From the NCBI GenBank assembly GCA_005881885.1, contig VBDX01000152.1, forward strand, positions 1 to 39,989: a stretch of DNA of 39,989 nucleotides, in the 5' to 3' direction. The position numbers and the translations under genes are program-made. Below are positions 1 to 6,916 of the stretch, in pieces. The notes under the pieces are model-generated. The model did not search any database. It was given only the letters and a program-made list of their open reading frames with translations, and was not told the origin of the DNA. This DNA comes from Chloroflexota bacterium. Lineage in GTDB: Bacteria; Chloroflexota; Limnocylindria; P2-11E. The first letter of the stretch is position 1. Each line of letters starts with the position of its first letter.

Positions 1-395
1 TTGACCGCGACGTCGACCGCGACCGCGTGCGCGTCCTTGGAGATGAGGATCGCTGGGTCAGACCCGGTGGCGTCGTACGGCGTCACGATGCTGGCGATTC
101 GCGGGTCCGGACGGAGCGGCGCGAGCGCGGCCTCCACCGCGGCGCGGAACTCGGGACTCTTCGCGTCAAGCGTGGGCCTGGAGAAGATGAGCGTGAACGT
201 CGAGCCGCCGGATCGCGGCAGCTCGCGCTCGATGAACTGGGAGGCGCGACCGGATTCGGATGTTGTGATCAGCCCGCCCGACTCGAGCTTCCCACCCTGC
301 GCAGCGACGAAGACGGAGGCCACCAGGAGCAGCCCGGATACCCCGAAGACCCACCAGCGGTGCCGGAACACGAACCGCCCCCAGGCCGCCAACAT
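1..395 (-). CDS. MMPL/RND-superfamily exporter, N-terminal part (cut by window edge)
   Basis: The first 131 codons of a minus-strand gene start at ATG 395; the rest lies beyond position 1. A strong ribosome site (GGAGGT) sits about 6 bases upstream of the ATG. The N-terminus is a basic segment (WGRFVFRHRWWVF), then one hydrophobic span at about residues 14-33, then an extracytoplasmic stretch with a 'SESGRASQFIERELP' segment and a short helix leading to 'DPRIASIV'. This is the normal opening of MMPL/YdfJ-type proteins, which use proton motive force to move lipids or hydrophobic compounds across the membrane: TM1 followed by the first porter domain. Substrate cannot be told from this piece. 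It diverges from the lipoprotein gene at 474, with 78 bases between them. A plus-strand frame covers the same bases but has no protein-like features. Confidence 0.8.
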   Translation of the reverse strand, partial: MLAAWGRFVFRHRWWVFGVSGLLLVASVFVAAQGGKLESGGLITTSESGRASQFIERELPRSGGSTFTLIFSRPTLDAKSPEFRAAVEAALAPLRPDPRIASIVTPYDATGSDPAILISKDAHAVAVDVAV

Positions 396-473
396 CAGGC
401 TACCTCCGCGCTCTTGCCACGCCTCACGTCGTTAGCGTACGTGCGACGAGCCGCGCCATGAGACGCTTTGGCG

Positions 474-1622
474 GTGCGCTGCCTGTTCTTTCTGGTCCTG
501 GTCTTGACGGCGTGCGCTACTTCTCCGGAAGAGGCGAACGCACCCACCGTGACTTCGCACTCCGCGCCGAGCGCGTCGCCGAGTCGTGCGGTCGAGCCGG
601 TCTCGACGCCCTCGGCGTTCCCCACCAAGCCAACGCCTTGCCCCATCGACGCCGATACCACGAGCGTCAGCGTTCGGGGAACTGTCACCTGGAACGGCGC
701 GGGCCTCACGGGCGTGATCGTTGAGGCATTCCAGGCCGGCGCGCCGGCGCGCGGGCCAGCGCAAAGCACGGCAATGACCGCAGGCGATGGCTCGTACCAG
801 CTTACGGGGCTGCGTTCCCGCGTCTTCTGGTCCATCGGGGTGATGGAGCAACCCGGTTTCTTACCGAAGACCGGTACGTCAGTCGAGCTCTGCGAGAAAC
901 GCGACGTCACCGCCTCGCCGATCAGCGCGCTTCGGACTATCGCGGCCTTATCGCTCCAACGCGGCGCGACCGTTGTTTCGGGTCCCCAGTCGCTCACCTG
1001 GCAGCCACTCGTGGACTCCGAGGAGTACTGCGTCGTCATCACCACGCCCGGCGATCCGACGACGTTCAGGCGCTGGACCCCCGAGGAGTGCTCCGACGTG
1101 CCGCCCTACCCGCGCGGCGCGCGCGTCACAGACGCGCGGTACGTCTCGCCGGCGCTCCCGGCCGGCGGCGTGTACGAGCTCGGTATATACGCGCGCGCGA
1201 AGGGCGAGATCATCGGGTCGCTGCCGAAGAGGAGCGTCCCCTTCGCCGTCGGCCCGATCGGGAACGTCGGGATCTGCGCGAACACGACGCTCGATCCCTC
1301 GCTCGCGCAGAACGTTCCGTACTGGTTCTTCCAGGTGCTCGATCAGCGTGCTGCTGCCGAGATCGCAACCTGCCTCGCCGACAACGTCGCCGATCGCGAG
1401 GCCCTATCGAGGGCCTTCGTCGCGAGCGGCGGGACGACGTCCCTCGATCTGAAGCCACCATCGCCGCTCGCCGGCGGCGGCTGGGTGTCTATGGCAACCC
1501 CGCGATGGAAGGAGACGGACGCGGTCGGATCCTGGCGATCAGGCGAGACGCGCTGGCTCGTCGTGCGGAAACAGAGCGACGGGCGATACGCGATGGAGAT
1601 CGCCGCCGCGGCCTCGCGCTAG
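474..1622 (+). CDS. Lipoprotein with a carboxypeptidase-regulatory-like beta-sandwich domain
   Basis: A predicted lipoprotein of about 382 residues. The N-terminus carries a short hydrophobic stretch ending in the lipobox LVLTAC, so the mature protein should be lipid-anchored outside the membrane. Next comes a Ser/Pro/Thr-rich linker (about residues 17-60), then a segment (SVSVRGTVTWNGAGLTGV...) typical of carboxypeptidase-regulatory or CnaB-like folds, with the usual 'G.Y.l.gL' turn. Then follows a fibronectin-like stretch around TWQPLVDSEEYCVVI. The C-terminal third is unrecognised. Start choice: GTG 474 puts Arg right before the hydrophobic core; TTG 468 is the other option, and a stop at 459-461 rules out anything further upstream. 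No clear ribosome site is visible. The stop codon interlocks with that of the convergent MFS gene. Role is probably sensing or binding at the cell surface, but this is a guess. Confidence 0.72.
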   Translation: MRCLFFLVLVLTACATSPEEANAPTVTSHSAPSASPSRAVEPVSTPSAFPTKPTPCPIDADTTSVSVRGTVTWNGAGLTGVIVEAFQAGAPARGPAQSTAMTAGDGSYQLTGLRSRVFWSIGVMEQPGFLPKTGTSVELCEKRDVTASPISALRTIAALSLQRGATVVSGPQSLTWQPLVDSEEYCVVITTPGDPTTFRRWTPEECSDVPPYPRGARVTDARYVSPALPAGGVYELGIYARAKGEIIGSLPKRSVPFAVGPIGNVGICANTTLDPSLAQNVPYWFFQVLDQRAAAEIATCLADNVADREALSRAFVASGGTTSLDLKPPSPLAGGGWVSMATPRWKETDAVGSWRSGETRWLVVRKQSDGRYAMEIAAAASR

Positions 1623-2800
1623 TGGCTCGACTTGCCCCCACGTAGACCGATCGCGAGCGGCACCGCCGTGGCGATCCCCACGATCCCTGCGGTGAGGAAC
1701 GGTCCGATCCAGCCGGACCCGAGGTCGAGTGTCGCGCCCGCGACGACCGGCCCGATCGAACCGATGCCGAATCCCGCGACTGCCTGTATGGCCTGGGCGG
1801 ACCCGATGCGGCCCGGCGGCGCGAGCTCGGTCACTGCGGTCGAGTACACGGCCGAGTCCGCCGCGACGATCGCGCCGTAGATCGCGCCAATGGCGATGAG
1901 CGCGGGCCAGGGCGCGAGCAGCAATGTGCCGAAGCCGATCGAGATCGCCCCGCTCGCGAGCGCGTAGAGGAGCGCGCTCTTGGTGCGGCCAACGCGGTCG
2001 GAGGCCCATCCGCCGAGGAATACGCCGGGCACACCGAGCGCGAGCATGAGCGCCGCCCATTGGCTGGCCGTCGCTGACGCCTCGGTCGGTGCCAGACCGC
2101 GCAGTGTGAACGCGGCGGCGAGGAAGGCGGCGAGCCATGCGCGCACGATGAAGAGCTCCCACGAGTGGCCGGTGTACGCCGCGATCGTCCGAACGAGCGG
2201 AGCGTTGCGCAGCACGCGGAGGTCGAGATGGGCTCGCTCGCCCGGGATGTGCGCGATGCCGCGCGTGCTCGCGATCGCGACGGGCAGCGCCAAGAGAGCG
2301 ATGCCCCCGAGGATCCCGGCCGCTCCGCGCCAGCCCAGAGGCTCAAGAAGCAGACCGGTGGCGAGGAACGAGAGCGAGCCGCCGAGGTAGAACGCGGCGA
2401 CATAGAGGCCGACCGCGCGGCCGCGGCGCGCGGGCTCCGCGTCCTGCGCGACGAGACGCACGCCGGGCATGTAGACGCCGGCGAGGCCGAATCCCGACGC
2501 CACGCGAAGCACTGAGGCGGTGAGGACGTCGTGGGCGCCGAACGCGAAGGCGAGGTTCGCGAGCGCTGTGACGAGCGCGCCAATCGCGATGACGCGCGAA
2601 GGCGGCACGCGATCGGTGAGCGGCAGGACGACGAGCACCGCGAGCGCATAACCGAGGAGGTACGCGGACACGACCCAGCCGAGCGCGGCCGCCGAGGCTG
2701 ACCACTCCGTGCGGAGCAGCGGGAGCGCCGCGGCGGGAACCTGCGACGGCAGAAGGACGAGCGCGAGGGTCGCCGAGAGGGCGAGGGCGCGGGATCGCAT
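1619..2800 (-). CDS. Major facilitator superfamily (MFS) transporter
   Basis: About 393 residues with roughly twelve hydrophobic spans in two halves, the length usual for a 12-TM MFS carrier. After TM2 there is a motif-A-like loop (LTDRVPPSR), and the second half has a related loop (GGWASDRVGRTKSALL), the repeated cytoplasmic signature of the superfamily. A helix rich in small residues follows (GFGLAGVYMPGVRL). The overall pattern resembles drug/metabolite or nitrate/cyanate-type MFS proteins, but the substrate cannot be assigned. The start is taken at ATG 2800; TTG 2815 would add five residues. The gene converges on the lipoprotein gene and the two stops share the palindrome CTAG (1619-1622). 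Confidence 0.85.
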   Translation of the reverse strand: MRSRALALSATLALVLLPSQVPAAALPLLRTEWSASAAALGWVVSAYLLGYALAVLVVLPLTDRVPPSRVIAIGALVTALANLAFAFGAHDVLTASVLRVASGFGLAGVYMPGVRLVAQDAEPARRGRAVGLYVAAFYLGGSLSFLATGLLLEPLGWRGAAGILGGIALLALPVAIASTRGIAHIPGERAHLDLRVLRNAPLVRTIAAYTGHSWELFIVRAWLAAFLAAAFTLRGLAPTEASATASQWAALMLALGVPGVFLGGWASDRVGRTKSALLYALASGAISIGFGTLLLAPWPALIAIGAIYGAIVAADSAVYSTAVTELAPPGRIGSAQAIQAVAGFGIGSIGPVVAGATLDLGSGWIGPFLTAGIVGIATAVPLAIGLRGGKSSH

Positions 2801-2815
2801 CCGCTCATGCTGCAA

Positions 2816-2862
2816 GGACGTGCCGCTATTGATATTGATATCGAACAGATGTGCTAGAGAAG
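2816..2862 (+). promoter_or_regulatory. AT-rich gap with a doubled TTGATA hexamer
   Basis: This short gap between the divergent MFS and HNH genes is much more AT-rich than the surrounding sequence. It holds two abutting TTGATA hexamers (2829-2834 and 2835-2840), the second running into TTGATATCGA. TTGATA is a passable -35 element, but no good -10 is seen 17 bases downstream (TGCTAG at best). It may be the promoter region for the HNH/tRNA unit or an operator. Weak evidence. Confidence 0.3.
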
Positions 2863-3285
2863 ATGAAGCGTTGCTCGCGGTGCGGCGAGCTCAAGCCGTA
2901 CGCGGAGTTTCACAACTACAAACGCGGCGATGGTTACCAGGCGTGGTGCAAACCTTGTCGTAAGGCCTACGACCACGACTACTGGCAGAGGAATAAGACG
3001 CGTTGGGCTGACAACAAGCAGCCCTGGGTCGATAAGCGCAACGAATGGCTACGCGAGATGAAGACCGGAAAGGCGTGCACCGATTGCGGAGGCTTGTTCC
3101 CACCGGAGGCGATGCACTGGGACCATCTACCCGGTACGACGAAGCTCGGCGAGATCAGCGACGCGATGAGGTATCGGAGGCCTAAACTCATCTTCGAAGA
3201 GCTCGCGAAATGCGAGCTCGTGTGCGCGAATTGCCACGCGATCCGGACATACAAGAGGCTTCAGGCGACGCGTCTCGGGGTGTAG
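2863..3285 (+). CDS. Small HNH endonuclease-like protein with paired zinc-knuckle motifs
   Basis: A 140-residue protein. The N-terminus (MKRCSRCGE, then WCKPCRKAY) gives a two-part CxxC/CxxC zinc site of the kind found ahead of phage and mobile HNH or endonuclease VII-like nucleases. The C-terminal half holds a second CxxC (CTDCGG), MHWDHLPG and CANCHAIRT, matching the beta-beta-alpha metal HNH fold: His/Asp in WDH and the closing C..CH. Substrate and biological role are unknown; such genes often travel with mobile DNA. The start ATG 2863 gives the usual family N-terminus; GTG 2851 is an alternative. Base composition is lower in GC than the neighbours. The last 10 bases, including the TAG stop, lie inside the tRNA-Pro gene. 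Confidence 0.7.
   Translation: MKRCSRCGELKPYAEFHNYKRGDGYQAWCKPCRKAYDHDYWQRNKTRWADNKQPWVDKRNEWLREMKTGKACTDCGGLFPPEAMHWDHLPGTTKLGEISDAMRYRRPKLIFEELAKCELVCANCHAIRTYKRLQATRLGV
3199..3219. repeat. Perfect 8-bp inverted repeat inside the HNH gene
   Basis: GAGCTCGC, five bases (GAAAT), then GCGAGCTC: a perfect hairpin-forming palindrome inside the 3' part of the HNH gene, ending 56 bases before the tRNA. In the protein it reads through ELAKCEL, so it may be chance codon use. It could also fold in the tRNA precursor. Confidence 0.45.
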
Positions 3286-3349
3286 CTCAGCCTGGTAGAG
3301 CGCGGCTTTTGGGAAGCTGAGGTCCCGGGTTCGATTCCCGGCACCCCGA
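3276..3349 (+). tRNA. tRNA-Pro, anticodon TGG
   Basis: A complete 74-base cloverleaf. The acceptor stem CGGGGTG pairs with CACCCCG. The D arm is GCTC/GAGC. The anticodon stem CGGCT/AGCTG (one G-U pair) closes the loop TTTGGGA, giving anticodon TGG (proline). The variable loop has 5 bases and the T arm is CCGGG-TTCGATT-CCCGG. The discriminator base is A, followed by CCG, so a full CCA end is not encoded. The first ten bases overlap the end of the upstream HNH gene, whose TAG stop is at tRNA positions 8-10. The tRNA is therefore either processed from a transcript through that gene or started from a promoter inside it. Confidence 0.97.
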
Positions 3350-3367
3350 CCGTTCATCATTCACCGC

Positions 3368-3994
3368 ATGCTGATCCACAAACACGACGCCGCACTCGAC
3401 GACGCCGAATGGCGCGACTTCCTCAAGACCCATGACTTCGGCGAGCTGATCGTCCCCGGCGCACCGACGCGCGATCTACCCGCCGTCGTGCCGACGCATT
3501 TCATCTACGACGGCGACAAGACCGTGTTGCTCCACCTCGCGCGCATCAATCCGGTGTGGGAGGCGATCGCGGAGCGGCCGCGCGGGCTCCTCTCGGTCTT
3601 CGGCGCGTACACCTACATCCCGGGCCACTGGAACCAGGACGAATACGGCGTGCCGACGAGCTACTACGCGGCCGTGCAGCTGGCGTGCGACATCGAGCCG
3701 ACGGAAGACGACGCGGCACTCGCCAAGATCCTCGAGCGCCAGCTCGCGCACTTCCAGCCCGAAGGCAAACATGCGCCCGTCGAGCCCGGCGACAACCGCT
3801 ACGGCAAGCTCCTCCCCCAGATCCGCGGCCTCCGGCTCAACGTCACCGGCGTGCGCGCGAAGTTCAAGTTCGGCTCGAACCGCACCCCGCAGCACCGCGA
3901 GGCCGTCGCTGAAAAGCTCGCCGAGCGCGGCACGCCACTCGACCGCGAGGCGCGCGCGCACCTGCTGCGGCGCCTCGCCCGGCAGAAGACCTAG
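3368..3994 (+). CDS. PaiB-family FMN-binding split-barrel protein
   Basis: A 208-residue protein whose motif order matches the PaiB / FMN-binding negative transcriptional regulator family. It opens with MLIHKHD, has a VVPTHFIYD beta strand, then HLARINPVWEAI, then a GAYTYIPGHW segment and a 'VPTSYYAAVQL' motif. It ends with IRGLRLNVTGVRAKFKFGSNR, the family's closing strand and Arg-rich tail. Members fold as a split beta barrel that binds flavin. Bacillus PaiB is linked to repression of sporulation and protease genes, but most homologues have no proven target. It starts 18 bases after the tRNA with no visible ribosome site, and converges on the M19 gene with a 10-base gap. Confidence 0.85.
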   Translation: MLIHKHDAALDDAEWRDFLKTHDFGELIVPGAPTRDLPAVVPTHFIYDGDKTVLLHLARINPVWEAIAERPRGLLSVFGAYTYIPGHWNQDEYGVPTSYYAAVQLACDIEPTEDDAALAKILERQLAHFQPEGKHAPVEPGDNRYGKLLPQIRGLRLNVTGVRAKFKFGSNRTPQHREAVAEKLAERGTPLDREARAHLLRRLARQKT

Positions 3995-4004
3995 CGCGCG
4001 GGGC

Positions 4005-5225
4005 TCAGCGGAACCAGGCCTCCTCAAGCACGCGCATCACGTTCCCGCCGATGGTCTTGGCGATGTCGCCGTCCGAGTAGTCGTGCTTCACGAGCCAGCG
4101 GACGATGTTCGGGAACGCCTCTCCGGGATTCTCGATCCCGTCGACGAACTCGACTTCCTCGTATTCCATACCGCGGCTCGCGGCGCCGATCGAGAGCTGC
4201 TTGGCGAAGTAGTGGTGGAGTCCGACGTGGTCGCCGAAGAGTGTGTCCGGCCCGAACGCGACGTGGTCGATGCCCACGAGATCGGCGCAGTACTCGAAGT
4301 GCTCCATGTAGCTCTCGATGGAGTGCTTGGGATGCTTCTTGGTGAGCGTCGTATGCGGCGCGGCCTCGATGCCGATGACGCCCCCCTTGGCGGCCATCGC
4401 CTTCAGCACCTCGTCCGGCTTCATGCGCTTGGTGTTCCAGAGCGCACGCGCACCGGCGTGCGTGATGAAGATCGGCTTCTCGCTCGTCTCGATCGTGTCC
4501 AGGGAGGTCTGATCCCCCGAGTGCGAGATGTCGATCGCGATGCCGAGCTTGTTCATGCGCCGGACGGCCTGGCGGCCTAGGTCCGTCAGTCCCCCATCCC
4601 GCTTCTCGCGAAGCCCGCTCCCGAGCGTGTTGGCCTCGCTGTACGCGATGCCGGAGGAGCGGATCCCGAGTCCGTAGAGAATGTCGAGCCGATCGACCTC
4701 GTTCTCGATCGCCGTCGCCGCCTCGAGCGACGCGATGAACGCGATCTGACCGCTCTCTTTCGCACGCCGAATGTCGTCGAGGGTCTCACCACGGACGAGA
4801 AAGTCCTGATGCGCGATGTCGCTTAGGCGCATCCCGAGGTCGTAGATGATGTCGTCCCACTTCCAACCGGCCTTTGACGTGATCGTGGCCGTGCCGTCCA
4901 TCAGGCAGTCGAACACCGCGTCGAGGCCAGACTGCGCCATTCCGGCGTAGCCGGTGAAGTCGCGGCCCTGGCGCCGGTATTCGGCGAGCTCCCCGAAGTC
5001 CTCGGGCACGACGAAGCAGTGGTCGTGCAGCGAGACGGCGAGGTTTGTGTCGAGGAGGCGCTGCACGCGCTCCTCCTGGCTGTCGCTGACCTCGACCTTG
5101 TGCGACGGGACGCGGCCGAGCTCCTTCGCGAGCTTGAACTCGCGGTAGTCCGTTCCCGGCTCGAGGTATTCGAAGCTCTTGTACCCCTTGTACTTCGTCC
5201 GCTTGCCAACTTCGGTCGTCTTCAT
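4005..5225 (-). CDS. Membrane dipeptidase, peptidase family M19
   Basis: A 406-residue zinc dipeptidase of the renal dipeptidase family, which cleaves dipeptides including those with D-residues. Expected metal ligands are visible: the HDH cluster (His67-Asp68-His69), Glu168 in IASLEAA, His235 in IDISHSG and His256 in ITHAGAR. Asp327 in FGPDTL is the usual late acidic active-site residue. The first motif reads SLHDHCFVVP rather than the classic DGHNDLP, seen in the longer, divergent M19 branch. No signal peptide is visible, so it should be cytoplasmic. The start ATG 5225 has a strong ribosome site (GGGGAGGA, 5 bases upstream). It is the last gene of the solute-binding-protein/permease cluster, 30 bases after the permease, which suggests it cleaves the imported peptides. 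Confidence 0.88.
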   Translation of the reverse strand: MKTTEVGKRTKYKGYKSFEYLEPGTDYREFKLAKELGRVPSHKVEVSDSQEERVQRLLDTNLAVSLHDHCFVVPEDFGELAEYRRQGRDFTGYAGMAQSGLDAVFDCLMDGTATITSKAGWKWDDIIYDLGMRLSDIAHQDFLVRGETLDDIRRAKESGQIAFIASLEAATAIENEVDRLDILYGLGIRSSGIAYSEANTLGSGLREKRDGGLTDLGRQAVRRMNKLGIAIDISHSGDQTSLDTIETSEKPIFITHAGARALWNTKRMKPDEVLKAMAAKGGVIGIEAAPHTTLTKKHPKHSIESYMEHFEYCADLVGIDHVAFGPDTLFGDHVGLHHYFAKQLSIGAASRGMEYEEVEFVDGIENPGEAFPNIVRWLVKHDYSDGDIAKTIGGNVMRVLEEAWFR

Positions 5226-5255
5226 GGCGATCCTCCCCTGCGTGCGCGCCCGATA

Positions 5256-6032
5256 TTACCGACGCCGCCGCGGGTCGAGCGCGTCGCGGAGGCCGTCGCC
5301 CAGGAAGTTGAACGCCAGGACGACCACCGTGATCGCGAGACCCGGGTAGATCGCGAGCGCGGGCGCCGTGAACACGTACTGCTGCGCGCGCTGCAGCATG
5401 TTGCCCCACGACGGCAGCGGCGGCTGGACGCCGAGGCCGAGATAGCTCAGGGCCGACTCGGTGAGGATCGCGAAGGCGACGCCGAGCGTCGCCGACACTA
5501 CGAGCGAAGGGATCGCCTGGGGCAGGATGTGCCGGGCGAGCAGCCGCGGTGCGGGCACGCCGAGCGACTGCGCGGCGACGACGAACTCCGCCGCCTTCCA
5601 GCGCAGGGTCTCGCCGTAGACGACGCGGGCGACCGGCATCCAGGACAGCGCCCCGATCACGAGGATGAGCGTCCCGACGCCGGTGCCGAGGACCGTGATG
5701 ACGACGAGGATGAAGAAGAACGCCGGCACCGCGAGCATCGCGTCGGTGAAGCGCATCAGGAGCGCGTCGATCCAGCCGCCGCTCCAGCCGGCGATCGCAC
5801 CCACAACGACGCCGATGGAGAGCGCCGCGAGCATCGCCGCGACGCCAACAAGGAGGGTGACGCGGCTGCCGTGCAGCAGCCGGCTCAGCACGTCGCGGCC
5901 GAGCTCGTCGGTGCCGAGGGGATACGCGGCGGAGACGCCCGCGAGACCGTGCGCCGGATCGGTGGCCTCGGGCGGGATCGTCCAGAGGAACGGCCCTGCG
6001 ATCGCGAGCGCGGCGATGGCGATGAGGACGCG
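5256..6032 (-). pseudogene. OppC/DppC-like ABC permease lacking its start and N-terminus
   Basis: About 258 codons that match the second permease of peptide/nickel ABC importers from within TM1 onward: RVLIAIAALAIAGPF, then the periplasmic YPLGTDELGRDVLSRLLHG signature, TM2-TM6, and the inner-membrane EAA loop (VVAAQSLGVPAPRLLARHILPQA). It ends normally with FNFLGDGLRDALDPR. What is missing is any start codon and the usual 25-35 residues before and into TM1. The frame runs backwards only into sequence that belongs to the upstream permease in another frame. Expression as it stands would need a -1 frameshift from the OppB-like gene, giving a fused protein. It is therefore called broken, with sequencing or assembly error as an alternative. 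Confidence 0.75.
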
Positions 6033-6916
6033 ACCACCACGGTGAGGCCGGTGACAAGCGGATAGTCGCGGCCCTGCGCCGCCTCGAGCGCGAGCCGTCC
6101 CATCCCCGGCCAACCGAAGACCGCCTCGGTCACGACGGTGCCGCCGAGGAGCCGCGGCACGAGCGCGCCCACCGCGCTCACGACGGGGATGAGCGCGTTT
6201 CGGAGCGCGTGCCGCGTAACGACCGTCCACGGGGCGAGGCCCTTCGATGTGGCGGTGCGGATGTAGTCCTCGTGGAGCGCCTCGATCGTCGACGATCGTG
6301 TGAACCGAACGACGGTCGGCAGGATCGTCGTCGCGAGGGCGACCGCCGGAAGCACGAGGTGCGCGAGGCGATCGCCGAACGTGTCCGATGCCACGGAGGT
6401 CACTCCCGCTGACGGCAGGATGTGCAGCGAGACCGCGAAGACGAGGATCAGGACGATCCCGAGCCAGAAGACCGGCACCGCGAGCCCGATGGCGCTGAAG
6501 AGGCTCAGGAGGTGGTCGACGAGCCGTCCGCGGCGCAGCGCCTGAACGACGCCGATGGGGATCCCCGCGAAGATGGAGATCAGGAGCGCCGATCCCGCGA
6601 GGGTGAGCGTGTTCGGCAGCCGATCGCCGATCCGAGTCGTGACCGGTTCGTTCGTGAGGAGCGAGCTCCCGAGATCGCCGTGGATCGCGGCCGTGAACCA
6701 CTCGACGTAGCGCTGCGGCACCGGCCGATCGAGGCCCATCGCCTTGATGAGCGCTTCGCGCTGCTCCGCGGTCACATCGAACCGCATCACCGACGCGGGA
6801 CCGCCGGGAGCGAGGTTTACGAAGAAAAAGGTGAGGGCGCTCGCGAACACCACCACGAGCGCCCCCAACACGAGTCGCTGGAATAGAAAACGAGCTACTT
6901 CTTCGCCAACCACCAT
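5885..6916 (-). pseudogene. OppB/DppB-like ABC permease with a frameshifted, truncated C-terminus
   Basis: The first ~295 residues are a good OppB-type permease: basic start, TM1, an LAPGGPAS loop, the AMGLDRPVPQRYVEWF segment, TM2-TM5 and the EAA loop (DYIRTATSKGLAPWTVVTRHALRNAL), then FGWPGMGRLALEAAQGRDYPLV. Homology stops in the middle of the last membrane span at about 6040. The reading frame then runs 48 codons through OppC sequence in the wrong frame, giving a Ser/Arg/Pro-rich tail to the stop at 5885. The normal final ~25 residues (rest of TM6 and the DPR-type tail) are absent. The start ATG 6916 overlaps the end of the solute-binding-protein gene by 22 bases. The permease pair would move oligopeptides or related compounds inward, if functional. 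Confidence 0.78.

Noticed and set aside
6020-6045. Programmed -1 frameshift joining OppB and OppC
   Set aside because: No slippery heptamer or downstream stem is evident at GTGGTGGTCGCG, and missing protein segments on both sides point to a deletion or error rather than recoding.
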